Assembly: GCF_900188065.1 (NCBI RefSeq)
Contig: NZ_FZNQ01000009.1
Location: forward strand, 1 to 64,000
Direction: 5' to 3'
Source: Halorubrum vacuolatum
Lineage (GTDB): Archaea; Halobacteriota; Halobacteria; Halobacteriales; Haloferacaceae
Length of the DNA: 64,000 nucleotides
The position numbers and the translations under genes were made by a program. Under the pieces are notes generated by a model that was given only the letters and a program-made list of their open reading frames with translations, was not told the origin of the DNA and ran no database searches. The stretch's first letter is position 1. Every line of letters starts with the position of its first letter. Shown here piece by piece: positions 36,622 to 45,818 of this stretch.

Positions 36622-36987
36622 TCAGGCCGGATCGGCGTCGTCGATCGGGATGGATGTCGAGTCCCCGTCAAGCCATTTGGGGAGGGTCACTTCGAGCACA
36701 CCGCGGTCCATTTCGGCTTCGGCCGCGGTGCCGTCGGCGTCCGACGGGAGGGGTAACTCGGCATCGAGGAACAACGGCCGGTCCTCACGGATGTATCGGA
36801 ATCCCTCCGACGTCGTCTTCTCGCGGCGGGCTTCGATGGAGAGCCGGCCGTCCTCGGCGACCACGTCGGTCGTTTCGGCGGTCGCACCGGGGAGGTCGAC
36901 GACGAGCACGTACGCGTCGTCGGATTCGAGCAGGTCCGCAAACACCGCGTCCGGGAGATCCCGAAGCGCATCGCGCAGCGCTGTCAT
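36622..36987 (-). CDS. hsp20: Hsp20/alpha-crystallin-family small heat shock protein
   Basis: A 121-aa protein. It has an alpha-crystallin domain: DAYVLVVDLPGATAETTDV, RLSIEARREKT and GVLEVTLPKW, with a C-terminal STSIPI resembling the IxI oligomerisation motif. A TATA-like CCCTTTTTTGC at about 37006-37016 gives a leaderless transcript from the ATG at 36987. It is upstream of and probably cotranscribed with the UbiB-family gene, suggesting a membrane or stress connection. Confidence 0.9.
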   Translation of the reverse strand: MTALRDALRDLPDAVFADLLESDDAYVLVVDLPGATAETTDVVAEDGRLSIEARREKTTSEGFRYIREDRPLFLDAELPLPSDADGTAAEAEMDRGVLEVTLPKWLDGDSTSIPIDDADPA

Positions 36988-37159
36988 ATACGATGTACGG
37001 GTCCCGGAGCAAAAAAGGGTGGTGAACCGACATCGCAAACTCCCGGAGTGGCTGGGTTTATCAGCGATCAGCGCTGGTGAATCGTGGTCCACAGCCGCTC
37101 CCGGTCGTACGAGCGCTCGGAGCACGAAGATTCAATATCGCTCACGCGACGAGAGGGAC

Positions 37160-37882
37160 ATGGTCAGGGGCGAGGAACACGCCGGGACACAGCGAGACGT
37201 GAGCGTCGTGTGGATCGGTGTCGTCGGTGTCTTCCTGATCGTCGGCGTGAGTCTGGTCACCACGCTCTGGCCGCTACTGCCCCTGTTGAGCGGCGGTTCC
37301 GCGGGGATGACACCCGGGTTCGTCTTCTGGCTTCCCTTCCTCATACCGGTGTTGATCGTCGTGAGCATCCTCGCCATCGTCCTGTCGGCGGTACGGGCGG
37401 ACGAAGGCGACACGGGGACGACGCCGGATCCGCTCGACGTGCTCGAGCACCGGTACACGAACGGGGAGATCGACCTCGATGAGTACGAGCGACGGCTGGA
37501 GCAGCTCTTCGAGATCGAAGGCGACGTCGACATCGATCCGCGCGTCGAGCGGCTGGCGATCCGGTACGCCCGCGGCGATCTCAACGGGAGGTCGCTCGAT
37601 CGCGAGATGGAGCGGCTGAGTGCCGCCAACCCCGACGTCAGTCCGGACGATGTCGACCGGTTCCTCCGGGTCGCGTTCGCGGTCGACGGACGGGATGAGC
37701 TCGAGCAAGATGTCGGTACGGAGTCGGGAACCGGGCACGAGTGGCCCACGACCGTCGATCCGCAACTGTCGACGACGGCGGACGTGGATGCCGTGGAGCG
37801 CCTGCGCCGCCGATACGCTGAGGGTGAACTCACCGACGAGGAGTACCAACGGCGCCTCGCCGTCCTGCGGGAGACCGCGTGA
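37160..37882 (+). CDS. Membrane protein with SHOCT-like repeats
   Basis: A 240-aa protein. Hydrophobic segments at about 17-40 and 53-78 are followed by a cytosolic part with SHOCT-type short helical repeats: DVLEHRYTNGEIDLDEYERR, a diverged middle copy (RLAIRYARGDLNGRSLDREM) and a C-terminal copy ERLRRRYAEGELTDEEYQRR. SHOCT modules mediate oligomerisation. I start it at the ATG at 37160 because TTCAATATC about 25 bases upstream fits a leaderless promoter. Confidence 0.85.
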   Translation: MVRGEEHAGTQRDVSVVWIGVVGVFLIVGVSLVTTLWPLLPLLSGGSAGMTPGFVFWLPFLIPVLIVVSILAIVLSAVRADEGDTGTTPDPLDVLEHRYTNGEIDLDEYERRLEQLFEIEGDVDIDPRVERLAIRYARGDLNGRSLDREMERLSAANPDVSPDDVDRFLRVAFAVDGRDELEQDVGTESGTGHEWPTTVDPQLSTTADVDAVERLRRRYAEGELTDEEYQRRLAVLRETA

Positions 37883-37963
37883 TCACGCCGTCCCGATTCG
37901 GACCGTCCGGTGTGTCCGTCCCGGTCCGGTAGGTTTACCGGCGACGCCCGCCCTCGCTCGCAT

Positions 37964-38419
37964 ATGAGTCTGGAGGTCACCGTCGCGACGCCGTTTAAGC
38001 TGCGGGCGACGGACCGGCTCGGGGAGGGCGAGTTCGTCGTCGCGCTCTCGCTCGAACGCGAGTGGTTCTCACCCGATCAGGCGAAGCGGCTCGTCGACGT
38101 CGCCATCGGCCGGGGGCTCCTCGCCGAGGAGGAAGGTGCGCTCGTTCCACAGTTCGACCCCACGGCGGTCGAGCTGCCGGAGGGGTTCTCCCCCGATGAG
38201 TCGATCCTCCGCGAGCAGTCCACCTTCGAGGCCGCCCTCGACGCCATCGTCGCCGCGGACGTCGACAAGCAGGCGGCCGTCGCCGCGATCAACGAACGAC
38301 AGCGGACGCTCGGGATCACCATCGAGGCGGCCGCCGTCCTCCACGCGAAAAGTCACGACATCGACGTGGAACGGATCGCCGGGAAGGCCCGCCGGAACCT
38401 GCTGAATGGAGGCGAATAG
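37964..38419 (+). CDS. DUF2240-family protein
   Basis: A 151-aa protein starting MSLEVTVATPFKLRATDRLG. It matches the archaeal DUF2240 family as I remember it: FVVALSLEREWFSPDQAKRL (winged-helix-like) followed by a helical domain with KQAAVAAINERQRTLGI. The biochemical role is unknown. It overlaps the next gene by 14 bases if that gene uses its first ATG. Confidence 0.8.
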   Translation: MSLEVTVATPFKLRATDRLGEGEFVVALSLEREWFSPDQAKRLVDVAIGRGLLAEEEGALVPQFDPTAVELPEGFSPDESILREQSTFEAALDAIVAADVDKQAAVAAINERQRTLGITIEAAAVLHAKSHDIDVERIAGKARRNLLNGGE

Positions 38420-38843
38420 CGATGCAGGGAGGGGAGTGATGGTGCAGGACCGCCTCCGCGACGGCGTGCGGATCGCCCAACTGCTCGCGAGCGAGGTGAC
38501 CGGCGACACGGCGTGGCTCACCGACCTCACGGTGACCGATGCCGACCCGGACGTGGAGCCGACCGTCGACGGGGCGCTCGCGTACACCCTCACACGCGGG
38601 AAGGGGAGGAAAGGGGAGGGTGGCGACCGCCTCGCGGAGGTGTTCGTCCAGCCGGACCGCGTCCGTGTCGAGTTCATCGACCGCCCCGACGTCGCCGCCG
38701 AGGCGGCACGGGAGGCCTCCCTTCGGGTCCGGCCGAAGGCGGTCCGACCGCCGCGGACGCTCGTCTTCGTGGAGGACGGCGCACAGGTGAAGTGGCTGCT
38801 CCCGGTCTTAGAGGCCGTATTGGAGGAACACACGGGCGAGTGA
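38406..38843 (+). CDS. Conserved haloarchaeal protein of unknown function
   Basis: A 145-aa protein from the first ATG. The likelier start is an ATG eleven codons later (38439), giving MVQDRLRDGVRIAQLLASEV. The body is alpha/beta with LTDLTVTDADPDVEPTVDGA and VRPPRTLVFVEDGAQVKWLL. No catalytic motif is visible. It is translationally linked to the DUF2240 gene. Confidence 0.75.
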   Translation: MEANSDAGRGVMVQDRLRDGVRIAQLLASEVTGDTAWLTDLTVTDADPDVEPTVDGALAYTLTRGKGRKGEGGDRLAEVFVQPDRVRVEFIDRPDVAAEAAREASLRVRPKAVRPPRTLVFVEDGAQVKWLLPVLEAVLEEHTGE

Positions 38844-38870
38844 ACGGCGGTCGCAGTCGAGGCGTCCGGC

Positions 38871-39170
38871 TCACTTTCGGTTCGGCAGGGTTCCGGGCTC
38901 GACCGACTCCTCCTCCGGTTCGCTGTTGATCTCCCGTTCGAAGCCATAGAGGACGAGCCCGGTGTTCGCGGTGACGATGATCCCGGTCATCGGCACCGGC
39001 GCGAGGAGGTACATCGCGAAGCCGATCGAGATCGGGACCGCGGCGACCGTCGCCCACAGGACCGGCCGGGACAGCTCGATCCGGGTGGCGTCCCAGCGGA
39101 TCACCGCAAACACCGCAAGCGTCGAGATAACGCCGAGGAGAACGATCCCGGGCGATTCGGCGATAACCAT
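38871..39170 (-). CDS. Small membrane protein, three hydrophobic segments
   Basis: A 99-aa protein with hydrophobic stretches at about residues 6-24, 36-55 and 58-76 and an acidic cytosolic tail (EREINSEPEEESVEPG). No known domain is visible. It converges with the gene at 38406 and is separated by 86 bases from the end of ThiD. Confidence 0.72.
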   Translation of the reverse strand: MVIAESPGIVLLGVISTLAVFAVIRWDATRIELSRPVLWATVAAVPISIGFAMYLLAPVPMTGIIVTANTGLVLYGFEREINSEPEEESVEPGTLPNRK

Positions 39171-39256
39171 ACCTCCTCTTGGTCGACCGGCTGAAAAAGG
39201 GTTCCGTGCCGGAGGCGGTCGATGCCGAAATAAGTGACAGTTCGACAGCAGCCCGG

Positions 39257-40102
39257 CTACCGATCGAGGGTCGTCGGGTTTACGGCCCCGGGACCACCGC
39301 CGACGTCGTAGCCGCGTCGGATCGCCCCGCTCATCTCCCCGACCGCGGCCTCGACGGCCGACGCAAGCGGCTCCCCGCGGGCGAGTCGCGCCGCGATCGC
39401 ACTCGACAGGGTACAGCCGGAGCCGTGGGTCGCGTCCGTATCGATCCGCGGGTTCTCGAACCGTCGAACGGTCACGTCGTCGATCGCGAGGACGAGGGTG
39501 TCGTGGACCATCGGGTCGCCGGCGTCGTCCATTGACGACCCAGCGCCGTCGAGATGGCCGCCCTTGATGAGTGCCGCGTCGGCTCCCCGGTCGACGAGCG
39601 TCCGGCCCGCCGCCTCGGCGTCCGCGAGCGACTCGATCGGGTCCCCGACGAGCACCGCGGCCTCGTCGGCGTTCGGGGTGACGAGCGTCGCCTCACGGAT
39701 GAGCGCGTCGTAGGCGTCCTCGGCGTCCGGCGAGAGGAGCCGATCCCCCGTCGCCGCGACCATCACGGGATCGACGACGGTCGGAACCGTGGCGTCCGCG
39801 AGCCGATCGGCGACCGTCTCGACGACCTCGGCGGTCGCGAGCATCCCGGTCTTGACCGCGGTCACCGGAAAGTCCTCGAGAACCGCGTCGTACTGGGCGG
39901 CGACGTGATCCGCCGGCAGCGCGTGAACGTCGTGGACCCCCCGGGTGTTCTGGGCGGTCGTCGCCGTCACGACCGACGTGCCGAAGACCCCGTGTGCCGT
40001 CATCGTTTTCAGGTCCGCCTGGATCCCCGCACCCCCGCCTGAGTCGCTGCCGGCGACCGTCAACGCGACCGGGGGCGTAACCGGATCGTAGGTGTGGGAC
40101 AT
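39257..40102 (-). CDS. thiD: Hydroxymethylpyrimidine/phosphomethylpyrimidine kinase ThiD
   Basis: A 281-aa ribokinase-fold kinase that phosphorylates HMP and HMP-P for thiamine synthesis. Family features: [20 protein letters not shown] at the N terminus, [25 protein letters not shown] and the anion hole and catalytic base in [15 protein letters not shown] start it at the ATG at 40102 ([11 protein letters not shown]). It lacks the C-terminal ThiN domain fused to ThiD in many haloarchaea. Confidence 0.93.
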   Translation of the reverse strand: MSHTYDPVTPPVALTVAGSDSGGGAGIQADLKTMTAHGVFGTSVVTATTAQNTRGVHDVHALPADHVAAQYDAVLEDFPVTAVKTGMLATAEVVETVADRLADATVPTVVDPVMVAATGDRLLSPDAEDAYDALIREATLVTPNADEAAVLVGDPIESLADAEAAGRTLVDRGADAALIKGGHLDGAGSSMDDAGDPMVHDTLVLAIDDVTVRRFENPRIDTDATHGSGCTLSSAIAARLARGEPLASAVEAAVGEMSGAIRRGYDVGGGPGAVNPTTLDR

Positions 40103-40202
40103 ACGCGAGTGGTACCGCCGAGTGAATATAAACGGTGCCGACCCGGGCGTACCCGAGCGTATCCCGGAGCCGACCGCTTCGAGGCGCAGCCGTGCCGCAA
40201 CC

Positions 40203-41087
40203 TCAGTCGCCGCCGTCACCGACGGCCGGATGGCCACCGCCGGGGTCGGCGGTCGCCTCCTCCGGTTGCTCGTCGGAGCCATCCGCGGGTTCTTCGTCCT
40301 CGATGAACCGGTAGGAGAGGTAGACACAGCCGAACGCGAGCCCGATCCCCGCGATCACGTCGACGAGCCAGTGGATCCCGAGGTACATCGTCGAGATCAT
40401 CACCGACACCGCGAGCCATATCGAAAGCCCCGCCCAGATCGGGTACTCCCGCCGGGTCAGATAGCCGAAGACCCCGGCCGTCACCGCGAGCGACGTATGG
40501 AGCGAGGGGAAGACGTTGGTGTTCTCGTTCACCTCGCTCGTGAGCGCCTGGAAGTCTGGATTGAACGTATATAAAAGCGACGTGACCGCATCCGGCATCA
40601 CGTTCCGGGGACCGTGTGCGAAGATGATCGTGTAGATCAGCAAGCCGATGGCGTAGTTGAGCGTGTACGCGACGATGAGCCGTTTAAACGTCGTCGTCTT
40701 CGGGAGCGCGGCGTACGCGATGAACGGGAAGACGAGCAGGAAGACGTACCCGTAGACGTAGATCCACGAGAAGTAGATGGTGGCCTCCGGCGTGACGAAG
40801 GTCGCCTGCAGCCACGCGACGAACCCCCCCTCCAGCGCGTATATCGTGCCGGTTAGCGGGATCCCGACCAGTCGCGAGAGCGTCTCAAGCGCGCTCCGGC
40901 CGACCGCGCTCACGATCAGCACAACCAGCAGCCCGGCGATCGGGACCTTGGCATCGCGGAGGATCGGGACGACCTCATGTCCGAGTTCGTAGAGCCGCCG
41001 TGGGCCGATGAGCGCGATGCCGGCGATGAAACACAGCACCCCGACCCAGAAGACGAGCCGGAGGACGACCGAAAGGAGGACGCTCAT
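40203..41087 (-). CDS. PAP2-superfamily membrane phosphatase / phosphatidylinositol- or ceramide-synthase-like
   Basis: A 294-aa integral membrane protein with about six segments. The PAP2 core is visible in the second half: NVFPSLHTSLAVTAG (PSxxH motif) and YLGIHWLVDVIAG (HxxxD). The first motif (KxxxxxxRP) is not clear, the nearest candidate being FAHGPRNVMPD. These enzymes hydrolyse or transfer lipid-phosphate groups at the outer face. Its stop overlaps the start side of the downstream lipoprotein gene by four bases. Confidence 0.88.
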   Translation of the reverse strand: MSVLLSVVLRLVFWVGVLCFIAGIALIGPRRLYELGHEVVPILRDAKVPIAGLLVVLIVSAVGRSALETLSRLVGIPLTGTIYALEGGFVAWLQATFVTPEATIYFSWIYVYGYVFLLVFPFIAYAALPKTTTFKRLIVAYTLNYAIGLLIYTIIFAHGPRNVMPDAVTSLLYTFNPDFQALTSEVNENTNVFPSLHTSLAVTAGVFGYLTRREYPIWAGLSIWLAVSVMISTMYLGIHWLVDVIAGIGLAFGCVYLSYRFIEDEEPADGSDEQPEEATADPGGGHPAVGDGGD

Positions 41088-42976
41088 TGGTCCCGGGCGA
41101 GCAGTTCGCCCGCCTCATTGTAGCGGTAGCCGGCATCGCGGAACGCATCGCGCACCGCGTCCGTATCGAGCGCTCCGTTGCTCCCGTAAAACGGATGGAC
41201 GGGGTCGGTTCCCCGATCGTCGTCCCATCGAAGCTCCTCCGGAACCAGTTCCGGCGACGCCGCGAGCATCGAGGTGGCGGGAGCGGCGTATCCCTCGAAC
41301 GCGTCGTCGACGATCGTCGTCTTATCGAGCATCGACGCGATGATCGCCCTGAACCGTGGGTTCGAAAGCGGCGCCCGCCTGACGTTGTAACCGACGTGAT
41401 AGAACGCGGCCGACCGCACGCTCACGAGCCTCGCGTCCGCCTCGCGACCGACCCGCGGCACCGCATCGGGGCCGAGGTTCGAGAGGGTCCCGTCCGCAAG
41501 CCCGTCGCCGACCTGCTGGACGGCCGCGATGTCCGACGGAACGACCTCGATGACGATCCGCTCGAAGCTCGGCTTCCCGCGGTAGGCGTTCGGGATGGGT
41601 CGGGCGTCCGTCACCGGATCGGTGTCCGTCTCCCCAGTCGACGGGTTCGGATCGTCGTCGACCTCCTCCAGAGGATCGAGCGTCCGGAGGAAGTGATCCG
41701 GGTTCCGCTCGAAGATCACCTCGGTTTCGGCGGTCGACTCGACGAGCCTGATCGGGCCGCTGCCGACCGGGTCGTCGTTGGGCGACACGAGCGCTTCGGT
41801 GATCTCCTCGTCGACGGCGATCCCCGCGATGCTCACGAGTTCCGTCCGGTCGCTCCAGATGTGCTCCGGGAGAACGGGGATCTCGAGCGCCCGGGCTCCG
41901 ACATCGGGGTTGACAGAGCCCACGTCCAGCTCCACGGTCGACCGGTCGACCGCGGTGACTGACTCGGGGATGGTGCTCCGACCGCGGAAGATCGGGGTCG
42001 GAATCGGCGTCTCGGCTTCCCCCATCGAGGTGTCCTCGAGGAACTCGTAGGTGAACGCGACGTCGTCGGCCGTCAGCGGCTCCCCGTCGTGCCATTCGAC
42101 CTCCCGTAGGTCGATGCGAATCGTCTCCGAATCCAGCCATTCCCATCCCTCCGCGAGCCACGGCAGCGGCCCGTCATCGTGACGACGGACGAGCGGATCA
42201 TACAGCATCGAGGTGAACGTGCCGTGACGCCGATACTCGACCGCGATGGGGTTCCAGTTCTCCGTGATCCGGTCGTCGGTCGTCGTGAGCCGGAGCGTGT
42301 TCGACTCGTCCGCGTCGGCATCTTCCTCGGTGTCGGTATCGGTCCCCTCACGCTCCTCCGGAGGCACGTATGAAAGTCGGAGCAGCCCCTGCGCCGACGT
42401 CGGATGCCCGAATTCCCACCCGTCGAACCGCTCGTCGCGGTAGGCGGTCACCGCGTCCGGGAACGCGACGACGGAGAACGGCTGGAGCTCACAGACGGTT
42501 TCCTGCAGCTCCGCGAGCACCGCGTCCCGGTCCTCCGCCCCCGCGGATCGCTGCTCCGAGAGGAGGTCGTCGACGGCGAGTTCGGTGAATCCGAACGGGT
42601 TTTGCCAGCCCGATTCGGCGGCGAACCGCGAGTTGGCGAACGAGTAGAGCGCGTCGGGTTCGAACGGCATCGCCTCGGGGAACTGTCCGACGTAGATGTC
42701 GAAGTCGTGGTTGAGCAGGCTTCGCCGCAGGAGGTCGTCCAGATTCACCGTGTCGATACGCGTGTCGATCCCGGCCTCGTTCATGTGTTCGGAGAGATGT
42801 CTGGCGATCCGGACGGCGTTCGGGTCCGTGTCCGCGGGGACCGTGACGATCTCGAGCATGAGCTGGTCGGAGGGCTCCCGGCTCACGATGTTTCGGACGC
42901 GACCGACACAGCCGGCGCTCGCGACGGCGAGACCCGTTCCCGCCAGCACCGATCGTCGGCTCGTCGTTCGCGTCAT
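41084..42976 (-). CDS. Tat lipoprotein, SBP_bac_5-type substrate-binding protein with permuted domain order
   Basis: A 630-aa secreted lipoprotein. The Tat motif TSRRSVLAG precedes a lipobox with Cys23 (ASAGC). The body belongs to the SBP_bac_5 (DppA/OppA) family, but in an unusual order. Residues about 38-205 match what is normally the last third (LEIVTVPADTDPNAVRIA, LLNHDFDIYVGQFP). After an acidic linker (about 206-226) come the normally N-terminal parts (MLYDPLVRRHDDG, REVEWHDGEPLTADDVAF). The protein ends at AFRDAGYRYNEAGELLA, exactly before the point where residue 38 would normally follow. No permease genes are adjacent. Confidence 0.88.
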   Translation of the reverse strand: MTRTTSRRSVLAGTGLAVASAGCVGRVRNIVSREPSDQLMLEIVTVPADTDPNAVRIARHLSEHMNEAGIDTRIDTVNLDDLLRRSLLNHDFDIYVGQFPEAMPFEPDALYSFANSRFAAESGWQNPFGFTELAVDDLLSEQRSAGAEDRDAVLAELQETVCELQPFSVVAFPDAVTAYRDERFDGWEFGHPTSAQGLLRLSYVPPEEREGTDTDTEEDADADESNTLRLTTTDDRITENWNPIAVEYRRHGTFTSMLYDPLVRRHDDGPLPWLAEGWEWLDSETIRIDLREVEWHDGEPLTADDVAFTYEFLEDTSMGEAETPIPTPIFRGRSTIPESVTAVDRSTVELDVGSVNPDVGARALEIPVLPEHIWSDRTELVSIAGIAVDEEITEALVSPNDDPVGSGPIRLVESTAETEVIFERNPDHFLRTLDPLEEVDDDPNPSTGETDTDPVTDARPIPNAYRGKPSFERIVIEVVPSDIAAVQQVGDGLADGTLSNLGPDAVPRVGREADARLVSVRSAAFYHVGYNVRRAPLSNPRFRAIIASMLDKTTIVDDAFEGYAAPATSMLAASPELVPEELRWDDDRGTDPVHPFYGSNGALDTDAVRDAFRDAGYRYNEAGELLARDQ

Positions 42977-43092
42977 TCCTTCATCTACCTTCGTCACCGA
43001 GGATATAACAGTTCTGTGGTCGGAGACCCCCAATTCGTGGACGGTGAAACGATCGCGGCGGGCCAGCGTGTCGGCGACGGTCGGACACGGAT

Positions 43093-44277
43093 TTAGATCA
43101 CGTCCGCGAGCGGAAGGACGAGGCCGACGGCCCACGCGATCAGCCCGGCGGCAAGCACGCCCCGTTCGGCGGCGGCGCGACCGACCGCGACGAGCCCGAG
43201 CGCGGCGAGCATCGCCACGCGATGGACGATAAGCTCCGGAGGGACCGCGACGCCGAGACCGGCGAAATCGAGGACGAACGCCGTTCCGAGGCCGAAGACG
43301 ATGCCGAGGAAGGCGGCTGTCCGCTCACACTGCCCCGCCGCGACGAGGACGAGCGCCGGAAGGCCCGCCGCGATGACGAGATACAATGGGGCCGCGATCA
43401 CCTTCGGCGGGACCCCCGGATAGGCGACCTCGAGGCCGATCCCGGCGGCCCGGACGCCGAGATAGACCGCCGCGAGCGCGGCCCCGAGGATCGCCGCGTC
43501 CGCGTGTCGCCCCGCCTCGCCGCGAAGCCGACGGGCCGCCTCGAGACCCGCCCGTCGCGTGCGGCGGTGGAGGAACGTGCCGAGAACCGGGAGCAGGACC
43601 GCGAGCTCGATGATCGTCAGCCAGCCGTCGCTCCAGCCGCCGTCGAGACCACGGTGCTCACGGGAGACCGTCGCCGCGCCCGACTCGATGAACTCGTCCT
43701 CCAGCCGGACCGCGGGATCGTCGATGTCGGTCACCGTGTGCCGGAGCCGGAACCAGTCGTAGTACTCCTCGTGGACTTGGATCGCAGTATAGGCCCCGTC
43801 CGGCGATTCGTAGGCCCGGATGTGATCGCGTGAGCCGAGGTACTCGCCGTCGTGGAGTTCGAAGCTCTCGGCCGCCCAGCCACTCTGGTCCGGCCCCTCG
43901 AAGTACGAGTACCGGACCGATCCGTGGGCGTCCTCCCAGTCGGTTTCGGTCACCGCTTCGGCAACGAGATCGGGATCGGCATCCGTCTCCAGCTCGTCGG
44001 TCTCCTCCCAGTCGGTCTCGGGCTGTGCGGTGAGCGCCTCCAGAACGGCGTCGCCGTCGTCGTGAAACACGACGTTGATCGCGAGCGTCCGTCCCTCGAC
44101 CGACTCGCTCCGGCTCGTGTACGGCCACAGCTCGTACTCGCCGTCGACCTCGATGAGCGTGTCGGCCGGCACGGCGCCCTCGACGGGCTCGTCGGCCGTC
44201 CCACCGAGCAGTCCCGACAGCGAGAGGCCGACGGCGACGACGACGAGCAGCCCGACGAGCAGCGCCTTGTTTCGCAT
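43093..44277 (-). CDS. Membrane protein with extracellular N-terminal domain, unknown function
   Basis: A 394-aa protein. A signal-anchor-like segment (about residues 6-24) is followed by an outside domain of about 190 residues (TLAINVVFHDDGDAVLEAL, SVRYSYFEGPDQSGWAAES) and then about six hydrophobic segments from residue 215 to the end. The outside domain is acidic and Trp/Tyr-rich. I do not recognise the family. It ends shortly after the upstream border of the lipoprotein gene, on the same strand. Confidence 0.8.
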   Translation of the reverse strand: MRNKALLVGLLVVVAVGLSLSGLLGGTADEPVEGAVPADTLIEVDGEYELWPYTSRSESVEGRTLAINVVFHDDGDAVLEALTAQPETDWEETDELETDADPDLVAEAVTETDWEDAHGSVRYSYFEGPDQSGWAAESFELHDGEYLGSRDHIRAYESPDGAYTAIQVHEEYYDWFRLRHTVTDIDDPAVRLEDEFIESGAATVSREHRGLDGGWSDGWLTIIELAVLLPVLGTFLHRRTRRAGLEAARRLRGEAGRHADAAILGAALAAVYLGVRAAGIGLEVAYPGVPPKVIAAPLYLVIAAGLPALVLVAAGQCERTAAFLGIVFGLGTAFVLDFAGLGVAVPPELIVHRVAMLAALGLVAVGRAAAERGVLAAGLIAWAVGLVLPLADVI

Positions 44278-44326
44278 TCGTGTCGGCCCTCTTGCGACCG
44301 ATAGTTAAAAGGGTATCACTCGATGC

Positions 44327-44395
44327 ATCGAGGAAGCTCCAGAGGAACCATCGAGGAAGCTCCAGAGGAACCATCGAGGAAGCTCCGGAGGAACT
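44327..44395 (+). repeat. Tandem repeat, three copies of 23 bp
   Basis: The unit starts ATCGAGGAAGCTCCAGAGG and is present at 44327-44349, 44350-44372 and 44373-44395, the third copy with single-base changes. It lies in the 218-bp gap between the membrane protein and the AGE-family gene, which holds nothing else that I can support. Confidence 0.95.
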
Positions 44396-44495
44396 GCGGG
44401 CAGGCGGGCGCAGCGATCGGGCGGGGATCACCGTCCGGATGCGGCGGAAGCAATACCGTCGGAGCCATCCCCGCCGGGGTAGCTGAAAGGAGGCG

Positions 44496-45689
44496 CTAAG
44501 CCCCCTTCCTCAGCGAACGCCAGCTTTCGAAGTAGGCCCCGGCCGGATGGTAGTCCGGTTCGACTCCCGGGGGCTCCGGGACGACCGGGCCCCCGCCCTC
44601 GGACGCCGAGCGTCGCTCGTACCAGAGGCCGGCCGGCCCCCGAAACGCGTCCGTGTGGTCGATGAGCCGGGCTTCCCAGCGGCGGAACCGGTCGGCCGCG
44701 TCGCCGTCGCCGTGTGCGTCGGCCCGCTCGGCGAGCACCGCCGCGGCGCCGATCGCCTCCGCGAGCGCCCACCCGTAGCGGTCGGAGACGATCGGGTCGC
44801 CGTTCCGATCGACGGTGTACAGAAAGCCGTCGTCGGTCCACCCGAGTTCGACGGCGGCGTCGAACAGCTCGTGAGCGCGGGTGTAGAGCCCGTCCCCCTC
44901 GCCCGCGCCGTACCGGTCGAGCAGGCCGAGGAACTTCGCCCATTCGACGTGGTGTCCGGGCTGGTATCCCGGCGGTCTGAACTGATGACGGGGGTCGTCC
45001 TCGTTGTACGTGAAATCGTGCTCCCAGTTCGGGGTGTAGTGTTCCCACAACGGGCCGTCCGTCTCAGTCGCGAGGTCGACCGCGATCGTTTCGGCGAGCT
45101 GGCGAGCACGCTCGAGATAGCGGGCCCCCTCGGTCGCCTCGTAGGCGGCGAGGTACGCCTCGCAGGCGTGCATGTTGGCGTTCTGCCCGCGGTACGCCTC
45201 GAGCTCCGTCCAGTCCGGCCCGCAGTCGCTACGGAGCATGCCGGCGGTATCCCGGAACCGCTCCTCAATGAGGTGGTGGGTCCGCTCCAAGTCGGCCTCG
45301 GCGCCGTCGACGCCGGCCGCGGCCGCCCGCGCGTACGCCAAGAGGACGAACGCGTGTCCGTACGCCGACCGGGTTCGGTCGACCGGCTCACCCGCGGCGT
45401 CGACGACGAGGTCGTAGCCGCCGTCCGCGCGTCGGTGACCCGCACGCAGGAACTGCAACCCGTGATCGACCGCATCGAGGCACCACTCGGGCCCGTCCAC
45501 GAGCGCACCCAGCGCGAAGTTCGATATCGATCGGCAGGTCGCGACCAGGTGCCGCCGGCCGTTCGAGTACGGCTCCCCCGAGACGGGATCGAGGAGCTGA
45601 AAGCCGTGGTCGGCGAGCGCGTCCGGATACTGAACCCGCAGGACCGAAAGGAGCCGTGCCCGCCGGTCGGTCGTGAGGTGCGATCCCAT
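44496..45689 (-). CDS. AGE-family (N-acylglucosamine 2-epimerase / cellobiose epimerase-like) protein
   Basis: A 397-aa (alpha/alpha)6-barrel protein starting MGSHLTTDRRARLL; an upstream start at 45707 adds six residues. Family landmarks are ATCRSISNFALGAL, SAYGHAFVLLAYARA, QNANMHACEAYLAAYEA (with conserved Asn, His and Glu) and YQPGHHVEWAKFLGLL (active-site His pair). AGE enzymes epimerise or isomerise sugars such as mannose, glucose or N-acylated hexosamines; the substrate cannot be told from sequence. Confidence 0.9.
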   Translation of the reverse strand: MGSHLTTDRRARLLSVLRVQYPDALADHGFQLLDPVSGEPYSNGRRHLVATCRSISNFALGALVDGPEWCLDAVDHGLQFLRAGHRRADGGYDLVVDAAGEPVDRTRSAYGHAFVLLAYARAAAAGVDGAEADLERTHHLIEERFRDTAGMLRSDCGPDWTELEAYRGQNANMHACEAYLAAYEATEGARYLERARQLAETIAVDLATETDGPLWEHYTPNWEHDFTYNEDDPRHQFRPPGYQPGHHVEWAKFLGLLDRYGAGEGDGLYTRAHELFDAAVELGWTDDGFLYTVDRNGDPIVSDRYGWALAEAIGAAAVLAERADAHGDGDAADRFRRWEARLIDHTDAFRGPAGLWYERRSASEGGGPVVPEPPGVEPDYHPAGAYFESWRSLRKGA

Positions 45690-45818
45690 ACGGGAGAGGG
45701 ACAACATGACGAATAAAAACTATCGACCCGGTTCGAGACACGGCGGGGGACCGGCGCTTGCATCGCACGGTGATGGTCCCCGAACCGTCTGGAACGCCGC
45801 CGTGACCGTTGTGACGGT

